6,395 nucleotides of DNA from the NCBI GenBank assembly GCA_003456035.1, contig DMPJ01000074.1, positions 1,780 to 8,174 on the forward strand. The letters run 5' to 3'. How positions within the stretch are numbered: position 1 is the stretch's first letter; each line of letters begins with the position of its first letter. The notes beneath the pieces were generated by a model. That model had not been told where the DNA came from. It did not search any database and saw only the letters and a program-made list of their open reading frames with translations. The position numbers were made by a program, and so were the translations under genes. Of this stretch, positions 1 to 6,281 are shown piece by piece. The DNA comes from Planktothrix sp. UBA8402. GTDB lineage: Bacteria; Cyanobacteriota; Cyanobacteriia; Cyanobacteriales; Microcoleaceae.

Positions 1-54
1 CCCTGAGCCTAAATAAGTAACGCGGTTTTTGGAATCCTCCAGTCCTCAATCTGT

Positions 55-60
55 AGAGGA
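55..60 (+). promoter_or_regulatory. Ribosome binding site of the a-subunit gene
   Basis: AGAGGA lies 11 nt upstream of the ATG at 72 and 17 nt upstream of the next in-frame ATG at 78, so it favours the start at 72. The five bases TCCTC at 43-47 are complementary to GAGGA at 56-60, so the site could fold into a small 5-bp hairpin with an 8-nt loop. No complete gene or convincing promoter is visible in 1-71; stop codons occur in all three forward frames within the first 20 bases. Confidence 0.6.
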
Positions 61-71
61 AGCCTACGGAC

Positions 72-830
72 ATGGAAATGCTGACTGTCTTAAACACCTT
101 CAATCCTCTCCCTCTCGCTAGTTTAGAAGTTGGCCAGCACCTTTATTGGGAAGTCGGCGGTGTAAAACTTCATGGTCAGATTTTTCTGACTTCGTGGTTT
201 GTCATCGGTTTGCTGATTACCGTCTCAGTGTTGGCCACCAACAACGTGCAGCGAATTCCCAGTGGGATGCAGAATTTTATGGAGTACGTCCTAGAATTCA
301 TTCGCAACCTGGCTAAAGATCAAATCGGGGAAAAAGAATATCGTTCTTGGGTTCCCTTCATTGGAACACTGTTCTTATTCATCTTTGCCTCTAACTGGTC
401 AGGTGCTTTAATTCCTTGGAAGGTGATCGAACTGCCTTCAGGTGAATTAGCAGCCCCCACCAGCGATATCAATACTACAGTGGCGTTAGCGCTGTTAACT
501 TCTTTAGCGTATTTCTACGCCGGAATTAGCAAAAAAGGCCTAGTGGGTTATTTTGCTGATTACGCCCAACCGATGGCGTTTCTCGCTATATTTCGGGTGA
601 TTGAAGATTTTACCAAACCCCTATCGCTGAGTTTCCGTTTGTTTGGTAACATTTTGGCCGATGAACTGGTGGTCGCCGTGTTGGTATTCCTAGTGCCCCT
701 GTTTATTCCTCTGCCTCTAATGGTTTTGGGTTTATTCTTGAGTGCCATTCAGGCCCTAATTTTTGCGACCCTGGCGGCGAACTATATTGGTGAAGCCCTA
801 GAAGGACATGGAACAGAACATCACGACTAG
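72..830 (+). CDS. atpB: F0F1 ATP synthase subunit a (AtpB; AtpI in chloroplast/cyanobacterial naming)
   Basis: This is subunit a of the membrane F0 sector, which forms the two proton half-channels against the c-ring in the thylakoid (and perhaps plasma) membrane. It has 252 residues, the usual length for cyanobacteria. About five hydrophobic helices are visible, near residues 38-55, 96-117, 133-153, 196-214 and 217-238. The family signature [18 protein letters not shown] is at 181-198 and contains the essential channel arginine (R189, equivalent to E. coli R210). GIQ-type C-terminal residues appear as [20 protein letters not shown] at 224-243. The C-terminus is acidic and histidine-rich (EGHGTEHHD). 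It is the first gene of the operon seen here; c follows after a 271-bp leader. One oddity: [15 protein letters not shown] at 166-180 lacks the two prolines I expect in most cyanobacterial and plastid relatives (QPTPF.LPF). Met3 is an alternative start, but the ribosome binding site supports Met1. Confidence 0.97.
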   Translation: MEMLTVLNTFNPLPLASLEVGQHLYWEVGGVKLHGQIFLTSWFVIGLLITVSVLATNNVQRIPSGMQNFMEYVLEFIRNLAKDQIGEKEYRSWVPFIGTLFLFIFASNWSGALIPWKVIELPSGELAAPTSDINTTVALALLTSLAYFYAGISKKGLVGYFADYAQPMAFLAIFRVIEDFTKPLSLSFRLFGNILADELVVAVLVFLVPLFIPLPLMVLGLFLSAIQALIFATLAANYIGEALEGHGTEHHD

Positions 831-984
831 GAAAAGAAACAAAGAAAGACTTTAAAATTTCTTTTCTTAGAGATTGATTTTTCTAAAATGTGCTATTGGG
901 TTAAACTTAATCCCCTTTATTGGTAAAATAAAGTTTTGGGAACTCCAATCCATCTAACGAATTTGGCATTTATAACGGGACAAA

Positions 985-1003
985 GAAGAAAAATATTTTC
1001 TTC
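985..1003 (+). other. Hairpin in the c-gene leader, with an alternative pairing partner at the ribosome binding site
   Basis: The arms GAAGAAAA (985-992) and TTTTCTTC (996-1003) are an exact 8-bp inverted repeat with a 3-nt loop. The right arm with its preceding base (995-1003) is also perfectly complementary over 9 nt to 1089-1097, which overlaps the end of the Shine-Dalgarno sequence of the c gene. Both pairings are A/U-rich, so they may be fortuitous. Confidence 0.4.
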
Positions 1004-1029
1004 AAACCTCCTAGTTTTATCAATGCTGA

Positions 1030-1347
<318 letters not shown>

Positions 1348-1362
1348 ACAGTAATCCAAAAC

Positions 1363-1416
1363 ATGGATTTTAGGTTTTAGGTTTCAGACAATCTGAAATC
1401 TAAGTCTAAAATCCAT
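1363..1416. repeat. Long 7-nt-periodic inverted repeat (hairpin) between the c and b' genes
   Basis: ATGGATTTTAG at 1363-1373 is a perfect 11-bp inverted repeat of 1406-1416. Pairing continues inward through 1374-1377 (two G·U pairs), one bulged T at 1378, and ten more pairs (1379-1388 with 1392-1401, one G·U), leaving a 3-nt CAA loop. The left arm is built of heptamers (GATTTTA, GGTTTTA, GGTTTCA). The right arm mirrors them as TGAAATC, TAAGTC and TAAAATC, the middle unit having lost one base. No T-run follows, so it is not a standard terminator. It resembles the heptanucleotide tandem repeats (STRR) known in filamentous cyanobacteria, and it could protect the 3' end of a c-gene transcript. 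Confidence 0.75.
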
Positions 1417-1443
1417 CTTGATGAAACTATTCAAGGGACAATA

Positions 1444-1926
1444 ATGCACGGGACAATTCTATTTGCGGTTGAAGAAGCTGCCAAAGAAGGAGGACTTTTT
1501 GATCTGGATGCAACCCTGCCGCTAATGGCGGTACAGTTCTTAGTTCTGGCAGTGATTTTGAACCGGGTTTTTTATAAACCGTTAGGAAAGGCGATTGATG
1601 AACGCGCAGATTATATCCGCGAGAACGAAGTCAAAGCCAAAGAACGTCTGGCTAAAGCTGAACAATTAGCCCGGCAGTATGAATTAGAGTTAGCAGAAAC
1701 TCGTAAAAAAGCTCAAGCGACCATTGTAAAAGCTCAGGCAGAAGCTCAGAAAATTGCCTCTGGAAAAGTAGGTGAAGCCTTACAAGAAGCGCAAAAATTG
1801 AGAGAAATAGCGGCTCAAGAAATTGAGCAGGAAAAACAACAAGCCCTGCAAGCTTTAGAACAACAAGTTGAACCGCTCAGTCGCCAAATTTTAGAAAAAT
1901 TATTAGGGGCTGAGTTAGTTAGATAA
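1444..1926 (+). CDS. atpF2: F0F1 ATP synthase subunit b' (AtpF2; AtpG in cyanobacterial naming)
   Basis: Phototrophs build the peripheral stalk from a b/b' heterodimer instead of the b homodimer of E. coli; this is the b' member. It has 160 residues. A short N-terminal segment ends in the characteristic [18 protein letters not shown] (16-33). A single membrane helix covers about 25-43. A hinge follows ([19 protein letters not shown], 43-61), and then a long charged helix rich in Ala, Glu, Gln and Lys to the C-terminus, predicted coiled coil. The conserved ending [10 protein letters not shown] is present near 145-155. The start at 1444 has AAGGGA at 1433-1438, 5 nt upstream. The b gene follows after 144 bp. 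It is distinguished from b by its N-terminal motif and by position between c and b. Confidence 0.95.
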   Translation: MHGTILFAVEEAAKEGGLFDLDATLPLMAVQFLVLAVILNRVFYKPLGKAIDERADYIRENEVKAKERLAKAEQLARQYELELAETRKKAQATIVKAQAEAQKIASGKVGEALQEAQKLREIAAQEIEQEKQQALQALEQQVEPLSRQILEKLLGAELVR

Positions 1927-1940
1927 TCTTGGCTGCGCTA

Positions 1941-1968
1941 AAGCTGAGAACCAACTTGTGATCAGCTT
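1941..1968. repeat. Short inverted repeat in the b'-b spacer
   Basis: AAGCTGA at 1941-1947 and TCAGCTT at 1962-1968 are exact 7-bp inverted arms with a 14-nt loop, starting 14 nt after the b' stop. No T-run follows. It could be a processing hairpin, but the length is modest. Confidence 0.4.
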
Positions 1969-2021
1969 GTTAAATTGCGAGAAAATTCCGATTGAAGACA
2001 GCCCAGGCTAGATTCTAACAC

Positions 2022-2034
2022 CCGATATCGGAGG
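2022..2034. other. Perfect 10-bp palindrome abutting a GGAGG in the b-gene leader
   Basis: CCGATATCGG at 2022-2031 is a perfect palindrome that overlaps GGAGG at 2030-2034. GGAGG looks like a strong ribosome binding site but lies 36 nt before the b-gene ATG, and no ATG, GTG or TTG follows it at normal spacing. It could be an operator-like site or chance. Confidence 0.35.
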
Positions 2035-2070
2035 TTAAAACTTAAGCCTTGCATTTATGAGAAGAACATC

Positions 2071-2595
2071 ATGGAGACTGTTTTATTACTAGCCACAGAA
2101 GCTGGCTCCCGTGGGGTTGGTCTCAATACCAATATTTTTGAGACCAACCTGATTAACCTAGCCATTCTGATTGGTGTGCTGGTTTACTTTGGGCGCGGCT
2201 TTTTAGGAAAAATCCTAAATGAAAGACGCTCCGCCATTGAAGAAGCCATTAAAGAAGCTGAACAGCGTCAACAACAAGCGCAAGCGTCTCTAGCAGAACA
2301 ACAACAGAAATTAACCGCAGCCCAAACCGACGCGCAACGGATTTTAGCCGAAGCCGAAGAACGGGCAAAAACGGTTAGAGATTCAATTCTAGCCAAAGCC
2401 GCCGAAGATGTGGAACGCATGAAAGCAACTGCCAGCGCTGAGTTAGATTCAGATCGGGAACGGGTGATCTCTCAACTGCGTTCTCAGATAGCCACTCAAG
2501 CCATTGAACGGGCAGAATCTCAACTCAAACAGCATCTGAATGACAATATTCAGGAACGGTTAATTGATCAGAGTCTAGCTCTGCTGGGAGGTTGA
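2071..2595 (+). CDS. atpF: F0F1 ATP synthase subunit b (AtpF)
   Basis: Subunit b pairs with b' to form the peripheral stalk that holds the alpha3beta3 head static against the rotor, anchored by one membrane helix and contacting delta at the top. It has 174 residues. The family-typical GLNTNIFETNLINLAILIGV spans 17-36. The membrane helix covers about 26-43, followed by FLGKILNERRSAIEEAIKEA (44-63) and a long charged coiled coil to the end (QSLALLGG). The start at 2071 is preceded by the purine-rich GAGAAG at 2059-2064, a weak ribosome binding site. An out-of-frame 11-codon reading frame starts at 2057 and overlaps this start. Codons 15-27 contain a perfect 12-bp hairpin. The last codons carry the ribosome binding site of delta, whose ATG is only 2 nt past this stop, so b and delta are probably translationally coupled. 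Confidence 0.97.
   Translation: METVLLLATEAGSRGVGLNTNIFETNLINLAILIGVLVYFGRGFLGKILNERRSAIEEAIKEAEQRQQQAQASLAEQQQKLTAAQTDAQRILAEAEERAKTVRDSILAKAAEDVERMKATASAELDSDRERVISQLRSQIATQAIERAESQLKQHLNDNIQERLIDQSLALLGG
2115..2149 (+). other. Perfect 12-bp hairpin inside the 5' end of the b-subunit coding sequence
   Basis: GGTTGGTCTCAA at 2115-2126 and TTGAGACCAACC at 2138-2149 are exact reverse complements separated by 11 nt. The structure begins 44 nt after the A of the start codon, close enough to affect ribosome loading or mRNA decay. The encoded protein stretch is conserved, so the pairing depends on codon choice. Confidence 0.6.
2586..2591 (+). promoter_or_regulatory. Ribosome binding site of delta inside the end of b
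   Basis: GGGAGG lies within the last codons of b, 6 nt before the ATG at 2598. It excludes the TTG at 2592, which would have no spacing, as the delta start. Confidence 0.75.
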
Positions 2596-2597
2596 AT

Positions 2598-3143
2598 ATG
2601 AGTGCGATCGCCGGACAAATTATTGAGCCTTACGCCTCGGCGTTAATGTCCGTGGCTCAATCAAGAAATTTAACCGAAGAATTCGGTAATGAGATTCGCT
2701 CATTACTAGAATTACTGGACAATTCCGCAGAATTAAAAACCTTTTTAGGAAGTCCTGTGGTCAAACCCCAGGATAAAAAAGCCATTCTGCAAAGGATCAC
2801 GGCCGATGAAGTTAATCCCGCATTGCGGAATTTCTTGATGCTGTTAGTGGATCGAGGACGGATTTTATTCCTAGAGGAAATTGCTAAACAGTATTTAGTG
2901 TTACTGCGGAAACTGAATCAAACAGTTTTGGCAGAAGTCACTTCCGCCCATCCGTTATCAGAGGCACAATTGACTACTCTTTCAGAGAAAGTCAAAGCCA
3001 TGACCAATGCTCGACAAGTGGAAATTGCCACCACAGTCGATCCGGATCTGTTGGGCGGTGTGATTATTAAAGTCGGATCTCGCGTGGTAGATGCCAGTTT
3101 GCGCGGACAACTACGCCGTATTGGGATGAAATTAGCCCAATAA
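2598..3143 (+). CDS. atpH: F0F1 ATP synthase subunit delta (AtpH; AtpD in cyanobacterial naming; OSCP homologue)
   Basis: Delta (OSCP family) joins the top of the alpha3beta3 head to the b/b' stalk. It has 181 residues starting at the ATG, typical of the family. The N-terminal helical bundle begins IIEPYASALMSVAQ (8-21), the canonical delta signature (YA.AL). It runs through FLGSPVVKPQDKKAILQ and NPALRNFLMLLVDRGRI to about residue 110. The C-terminal domain contains VTSAHPLSEAQ and the hallmark DPDLLGGVIIKVGSRVVDASLRGQL (about 148-172), ending in MKLAQ. It starts 2 nt after the b stop behind a strong GGGAGG, so translational coupling is likely. A HIP1 octamer occupies codons 3-5. A terminator-like hairpin follows its stop codon. 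Confidence 0.96.
   Translation: MSAIAGQIIEPYASALMSVAQSRNLTEEFGNEIRSLLELLDNSAELKTFLGSPVVKPQDKKAILQRITADEVNPALRNFLMLLVDRGRILFLEEIAKQYLVLLRKLNQTVLAEVTSAHPLSEAQLTTLSEKVKAMTNARQVEIATTVDPDLLGGVIIKVGSRVVDASLRGQLRRIGMKLAQ
2604..2611. repeat. HIP1 octamer
   Basis: GCGATCGC, the highly iterated palindrome of many cyanobacterial genomes, within the first codons of delta. The other copies in this window are at 4908-4915, 6037-6044 and 6345-6352. Confidence 0.9.
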
Positions 3144-3150
3144 TTGTTGT

Positions 3151-3183
3151 GACCCGTCATGATCATGTCGGGGATCTTTTTTT
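3151..3183 (+). terminator. Terminator-like hairpin (possible attenuator) between delta and alpha
   Basis: CCCG at 3153-3156 pairs with CGGG at 3169-3172, and CAT at 3158-3160 with ATG at 3165-3167, across one T·T mismatch and a GATC loop. G3151 and A3152 can also pair with C3176 and T3175 around a 2-nt bulge. Seven T follow at 3177-3183. The structure begins 7 nt after the delta stop. It has the form of a rho-independent terminator but sits inside the operon, so partial read-through into alpha, or a separate alpha promoter, would be expected. TATAAC at 3188-3193 is a -10-like hexamer with no good -35. Confidence 0.55.
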
Positions 3184-3214
3184 AACTTATAACCTTTAAC
3201 TACTGACAAGAAAA

Positions 3215-4732
3215 ATGGTAGCGATCAGACCTGACGAAATTAGTAGCATTATTCAGCAGCAAATTGAACAGTACGACCAAGACGTTAAAGAAACCAACGT
3301 CGGAACTGTTCTGCAAGTCGGTGACGGTATTGCCCGCATTTATGGCTTAGATAAAGCCATGTCCGGTGAACTGTTAGAATTTGCCGACGGTACCATCGGT
3401 ATTGCTCTCAACCTAGAAGAAGATAACGTCGGTGCGGTGTTAATGGGTGAAGGTCGGGAAATCCAAGAGGGTTCCGCCGTCACCGCCACCGGAAGAATTG
3501 CTCAAATCCCCGTTGGCGACGCCATGTTAGGCCGGGTTGTTGATGCCTTAGCCCGTCCCATTGATGGTAAAGGCGATCCCAAAACCACTGAAACTCGCTT
3601 ATTAGAATCCCCAGCCCCTGGGATTATCGACCGTCGTTCCGTGTGCGAACCCATGCAAACGGGAATTACCGCCATTGACTCCATGATCCCCATCGGTCGG
3701 GGTCAACGGGAATTAATTATTGGTGACCGTCAAACCGGAAAAACCTCCATCGCCATTGACACCATCATTAACCAAAAAGGCGAAGACGTGATCTGCGTCT
3801 ACGTTGCCATTGGTCAAAAAGCCTCTACGGTTTCTCAAGTGGTGGCAACCCTAGAAGAAAAAGGCGCGATGGAGTATACCGTCGTTGTGGCTGCTAGTGC
3901 CAGTGAATCCGCGACTCTGCAATACCTGGCTCCCTATACTGGAGCTACCATTGCCGAATATTTCATGTACAAGGGCAAACACACCCTGGTCATCTATGAT
4001 GACTTGTCTAAACAGGCCCAAGCCTACCGTCAAATGTCCCTGTTACTCCGTCGTCCTCCCGGACGCGAAGCCTATCCTGGGGATGTGTTCTATCTCCACT
4101 CTCGTTTATTAGAGCGGGCTGCGAAACTGAACGAAGAACTCGGTAGTGGCAGTATGACAGCCTTACCAATCATCGAAACCCAAGCGGGTGACGTTTCGGC
4201 CTACATTCCGACTAACGTGATTTCGATTACCGATGGTCAGATTTTCCTCTCCTCTGACTTATTTAACTCCGGTTTACGTCCAGCCGTGAACGCTGGGATT
4301 TCCGTGTCCCGGGTGGGTTCGGCGGCTCAAACCAAAGCCATGAAGAAAGTGGCAGGAAAAGTGAAATTGGAGTTAGCTCAGTATGCTGAGTTAGCAGCCT
4401 TCTCTCAGTTTGCCTCCGATTTAGACCAAGCTACCCGTAACCAATTAGAACGGGGCAAACGTCTGCAAGAACTGTTAAAACAATCCCAAAATTCTCCCCT
4501 GCAATTGTTTGAACAGGTGGCGGTAATTTACGCCGGAATTAACGGTTATCTCGATGAAGTTCCCGTTGAAAAAATTGTTTCCTTTGCCCTCGGACTGCGG
4601 GAATATCTGAAAAATAGCAAACCCAAATATGTCGAAATCGTTCAAGGCAAAAAAGTCCTTGATGATGAAGCTGAAGGTCTGCTCAAAGAAGGGATCAACG
4701 AGTTCAAACAAACATTTTTAGTCTCAGCTTAA
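3215..4732 (+). CDS. atpA: F0F1 ATP synthase subunit alpha (AtpA)
   Basis: Alpha makes up half of the alpha3beta3 catalytic head. It binds nucleotide at the non-catalytic sites and supplies the arginine finger to the catalytic sites on beta. It has 505 residues, full length. The N-terminal beta-barrel includes [20 protein letters not shown] (32-51). The Walker A is GDRQTGKT at 170-177. The Walker B region is LVIYDDLSK at 258-266. The conserved [20 protein letters not shown] spans 279-298, and the arginine finger is R366 in [10 protein letters not shown] (363-372). A helical C-terminal domain follows to residue 505. The N-terminus [20 protein letters not shown] is standard for cyanobacteria, which fixes the start even though only the weak AAGAAA precedes it. 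The TAA stop directly abuts the repeat-filled spacer before gamma. No substitution is seen in the key motifs. Confidence 0.99.
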   Translation: MVAIRPDEISSIIQQQIEQYDQDVKETNVGTVLQVGDGIARIYGLDKAMSGELLEFADGTIGIALNLEEDNVGAVLMGEGREIQEGSAVTATGRIAQIPVGDAMLGRVVDALARPIDGKGDPKTTETRLLESPAPGIIDRRSVCEPMQTGITAIDSMIPIGRGQRELIIGDRQTGKTSIAIDTIINQKGEDVICVYVAIGQKASTVSQVVATLEEKGAMEYTVVVAASASESATLQYLAPYTGATIAEYFMYKGKHTLVIYDDLSKQAQAYRQMSLLLRRPPGREAYPGDVFYLHSRLLERAAKLNEELGSGSMTALPIIETQAGDVSAYIPTNVISITDGQIFLSSDLFNSGLRPAVNAGISVSRVGSAAQTKAMKKVAGKVKLELAQYAELAAFSQFASDLDQATRNQLERGKRLQELLKQSQNSPLQLFEQVAVIYAGINGYLDEVPVEKIVSFALGLREYLKNSKPKYVEIVQGKKVLDDEAEGLLKEGINEFKQTFLVSA

Positions 4733-4752
4733 TCAGTTATCAGTAATGGTAA

Positions 4753-4794
4753 GAATTACGAATTAAGAATTAAGAATTAAGAATTAAGAATTAA
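4753..4794. repeat. Heptamer tandem repeat, left block (GAATTAA x6)
   Basis: Six consecutive 7-nt units: GAATTAC followed by five copies of GAATTAA. The identical units suggest recent slippage expansion. The copy number probably varies between strains. Confidence 0.85.
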
Positions 4795-4799
4795 TTATC

Positions 4800-4830
4800 G
4801 TAATTTGTAATTCGTAATTCGTAATTTTTT
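4800..4830. repeat. Heptamer tandem repeat, right block (GTAATTY x4), complementary to the left block
   Basis: GTAATTT, GTAATTC, GTAATTC, GTAATTT, ending in a T-run at 4825-4830. The unit GTAATTC is the reverse complement of GAATTAC. GAATTACGAATTA at 4753-4765 is the exact 13-nt complement of 4808-4820. In the longest fold, 4751-4765 pairs with 4815-4829 and further units pair inward with one A·G mismatch every 7 nt. The distal T-run gives it a faint terminator character. Confidence 0.75.
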
Positions 4831-4885
4831 CTGATTACTGTTGACTTTTTGACTGTAAACTCTTTGACTGATAACTGACAAAACT

Positions 4886-5833
4886 ATGTCAAATTTAAAA
4901 TCAATCCGCGATCGCATTGATTCGGTTAAAAACACCAAAAAAATCACAGAAGCGATGCGTCTAGTTGCTTCGGCAAAAGTGCGTCGTGCCCAGGAACAAG
5001 TCTTGGCTTCTCGCCCTTTTGCTGATAGATTAGCCGGAATTCTTTATGGTTTACAATCCCGTTTAAAATTTGAAGAAGCAGATTTACCTCTGCTCAAACA
5101 ACGGGAAGTTAAAAAAGTCGGATTACTGGTAATTGCTGGTAATCGGGGCTTGTGCGGCACCTATAATAGCAGTGTGATTAAACGGGCTGAAACTCGTGCT
5201 AAAGAGTTAGAAGCCGAAGGGATTGAATGCACCTATTTGTTAGTAGGACGCAAAGCGATTCAATATTTCCAAAGACGGGATACTCCTATCCGCGCAACGG
5301 TAGAAAACCCTGAAAAAAATCCCGCCTTAGAAAAAGTAAGGGATTCTGCGGACAATCTTCTGGATTTATTTTTATCAGGGGAATTGGATCGGATTGAGTT
5401 AATTTATACGAAATTTGTTTCGTTAATTGCTTCTCGTCCGGTAATTCAAACCCTGTTACCTCTTACTCCTCAAGGGTTGGAACCTCAAGATGATGAAATC
5501 TTCCGTTTGACTACTAAAAATGGTCAATTTGAGGTCACACGGGAGAAAGTCAAAAATACTCTCACGGATTTACCAAGAGATATGATTTTTGAACAAGATC
5601 CCGCCCAAATTTTGGATGCGTTATTACCTTTGTTTTTAACCAACCAATTGTTACGCGCTTGGCAAGAATCTATTGCTAGTGAGTTAGCTGCCCGGATGAC
5701 GGCGATGAGTAATGCTAGTGAGAATGCTGGAGATTTAATTAAATCCCTGACCTTATCCTACAACAAAGCTCGTCAAGCCTCCATTACCCAGGAACTTCTG
5801 GAAGTGGTTGGTGGTGCAGAAGCATTGAAATGA
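4886..5833 (+). CDS. atpG: F0F1 ATP synthase subunit gamma (AtpG; AtpC in cyanobacterial naming)
   Basis: Gamma is the central shaft that couples c-ring rotation to catalysis in the alpha3beta3 head. It has 315 residues, longer than the 287 of E. coli because of the phototroph-specific insertion. The N-terminal helix [30 protein letters not shown] (6-35) and the C-terminal helix with [31 protein letters not shown] (270-306) form the coiled-coil shaft. The Rossmann-like domain carries [11 protein letters not shown] at 84-94. The inserted segment is about 195-235 ([17 protein letters not shown]...). It lacks the short loop with two cysteines that gives plant chloroplast gamma its thiol regulation, as usual in cyanobacteria. 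The ATG at 4886 fits the family N-terminus. No Shine-Dalgarno is seen, only ACAAAACT. A HIP1 octamer lies in the first codons. The usual cyanobacterial neighbours beta and epsilon are absent. Confidence 0.98.
   Translation: MSNLKSIRDRIDSVKNTKKITEAMRLVASAKVRRAQEQVLASRPFADRLAGILYGLQSRLKFEEADLPLLKQREVKKVGLLVIAGNRGLCGTYNSSVIKRAETRAKELEAEGIECTYLLVGRKAIQYFQRRDTPIRATVENPEKNPALEKVRDSADNLLDLFLSGELDRIELIYTKFVSLIASRPVIQTLLPLTPQGLEPQDDEIFRLTTKNGQFEVTREKVKNTLTDLPRDMIFEQDPAQILDALLPLFLTNQLLRAWQESIASELAARMTAMSNASENAGDLIKSLTLSYNKARQASITQELLEVVGGAEALK
4908..4915. repeat. HIP1 octamer
   Basis: GCGATCGC within codons 8-10 of gamma. Confidence 0.9.
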
Positions 5834-5864
5834 GAAGTTAATCTCTAATTTAATATTGATTTTA

Positions 5865-5903
5865 AGGTGGGTTTACGCAATTTGTAACTCACCTGATTTT
5901 TTT
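5865..5903 (+). terminator. Rho-independent terminator of the atp operon
   Basis: AGGTGGGTT at 5865-5873 pairs with AACTCACCT at 5886-5894 (one G·U). After a bulged T at 5874, AC at 5875-5876 pairs with GT at 5884-5885 around a 7-nt GCAATTT loop. Seven T follow at 5897-5903. It lies 31 nt after the gamma stop and is the strongest terminator in the window. Confidence 0.8.
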
Positions 5904-5907
5904 ATCA

Positions 5908-5922
5908 AGAAACCGGGTTTCT
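5908..5922. repeat. Palindrome AGAAACC-G-GGTTTCT
   Basis: Perfect 7-bp arms around one central G, directly after the terminator. From memory, palindromes of this exact type recur in great numbers in Oscillatoriales and Microcystis genomes. Without a genome count that remains an impression. Confidence 0.55.
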
Positions 5923-5962
5923 GACCCTGATTTATAGGATAAAATTAACGTGAGTTCGACGG

Positions 5963-6024
5963 AGGGTGATAGCGTAGCCACCGCTTGTCGGCATCGCACA
6001 TCAACACGCACCATCAACTACCCT
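5963..6024. repeat. Probable dispersed palindromic repeat fragment
   Basis: This GC-richer patch in an AT-rich spacer contains GCGTAGCC (5972-5979), which pairs with GGCATCGC (5990-5997) as 3+3 bp around a TA/AT internal loop. The outer ends AGGGT (5963-5967) and ACCCT (6020-6024) are also complementary. Its reverse strand begins GCGATGCCGAC and continues to GCTACGC, like the GCGAT-CC-AC...GCTACGC repeats scattered in cyanobacterial genomes. A related start (GCGATACCTAC) appears at 6379. The rest of 5834-6113 holds the terminator, the palindrome, one HIP1 and the promoter described separately, and no credible gene. Confidence 0.45.
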
Positions 6025-6036
6025 ACACCCAAAAGA

Positions 6037-6044
6037 GCGATCGC
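6037..6044. repeat. HIP1 octamer
   Basis: GCGATCGC in the intergenic region, about 30 nt before the extended -10 promoter. Confidence 0.9.
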
Positions 6045-6070
6045 AAAAGTTCTTAATTTCATTATTTTGT

Positions 6071-6079
6071 TGATATAAT
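6071..6079 (+). promoter_or_regulatory. Extended -10 promoter for the hicB-like remnant
   Basis: TGATATAAT gives a consensus TATAAT at 6074-6079 with the TG of an extended -10 one base upstream. The -35 position holds only TTCTTA (6050-6055), a poor match with an 18-nt spacer, as tolerated in extended -10 promoters. Initiation about 7 nt downstream would leave a leader of roughly 28 nt before the ATG at 6114. Confidence 0.5.
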
Positions 6080-6113
6080 ATTCGGCATAGCTATCAAAAT
6101 TAACATTAAAGCA

Positions 6114-6281
6114 ATGGATAAGCAAAAATACATTTATTGGCAAGATGAGGATATGTTTCTTGGTTACTTAGAAGAATATCCTGATTATTGGACTCAAGGA
6201 ATTTCTTTAGAAGAATTAAAACAAAATTTATTAGACTTGTATCACGAATTTAGTAGCAATAATATTCCTTCTGTTTGCTAG
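6114..6281 (+). pseudogene. hicB: HicB-family antitoxin, probably truncated at the 3' end
   Basis: This is a 55-codon reading frame beginning MDKQKYIYWQDEDMFLGYLE and continuing EYPDYWTQGISLEELKQN, then LLDLYHEFSSNNIPSVC. The pattern of Y.YWQD....GYLEEYPDYWTQG, then L.EL..NL.DLY, then IPSV is that of the small HicB antitoxins (partial RNase H-like fold, formerly UPF0150) that neutralise HicA toxins. Intact relatives usually run 15-25 residues further, past IPSVRR..EL, often with a DNA-binding tail. Here a TAG follows IPSVC. Immediately after, in the +1 frame, comes a sequence like the end of HicA. I infer a deletion that removed the end of hicB and most of hicA. The promoter looks intact, so a short peptide might still be made. 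Ribosome binding is weak (AAAG). A genuinely short HicB-like solo protein is the alternative. Confidence 0.6.

Larger units (their letters stand above)
4733..4878. repeat. Nested inverted heptamer-repeat array filling the alpha-gamma spacer
   Basis: The outer arms TCAGTTATCAGT (4733-4744) and ACTGATAACTGA (4867-4878) are exact 12-bp inverted repeats. The left arm starts immediately after the alpha stop; the right arm ends 7 nt before the gamma ATG. Inside are two opposed heptamer blocks, listed separately. Between them and the right arm are two direct copies of TTTGACTG (4848-4855 and 4863-4870). CAGTAAT at 4741-4747 also mirrors ATTACTG at 4834-4840. These heptamer types resemble the STRR elements of filamentous cyanobacteria. 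Gamma has no recognisable ribosome binding site, possibly because the repeat occupies that position. Confidence 0.75.

Noticed and set aside
1..20. C-terminal end of an upstream atp1-type gene
   Set aside because: One would be expected upstream in cyanobacteria, but only a few codons could be inside the window and all three forward frames stop within 20 bases, so nothing can be assigned.
43..60. RNA hairpin masking the a-gene ribosome binding site
   Set aside because: TCCTC and GAGGA pair for only 5 bp with an 8-nt loop. This is too weak to call as regulation and is noted only under the ribosome binding site.
560..748. Reverse-strand open frame opposite the a gene
   Set aside because: It is a shadow of a conserved membrane-protein gene, with no ribosome binding site or recognisable product. 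The other reverse frames within delta and alpha, and the +1 frame at 3885-4112, are rejected for the same reason.
2592..2597. TTG start for delta overlapping the b stop by 4 nt
   Set aside because: The GGGAGG at 2586-2591 would have no spacing to it, while it is well spaced for the ATG at 2598.
4753..4830. CRISPR-like array
   Set aside because: The units are contiguous heptamers without spacers and there are no cas genes. This is a simple tandem repeat with an inverted counterpart.
5468..5590. Thiol-regulated gamma subunit as in chloroplasts
   Set aside because: The inserted segment at residues 195-235 contains no cysteine. The only cysteines are C90 and C115, outside it.
5950..6081. GTG-initiated 43-codon frame (VSSTEGDSVATACR...)
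   Set aside because: There is no ribosome binding site, it runs through the dispersed-repeat fragment and a HIP1 site, and the composition is not protein-like.
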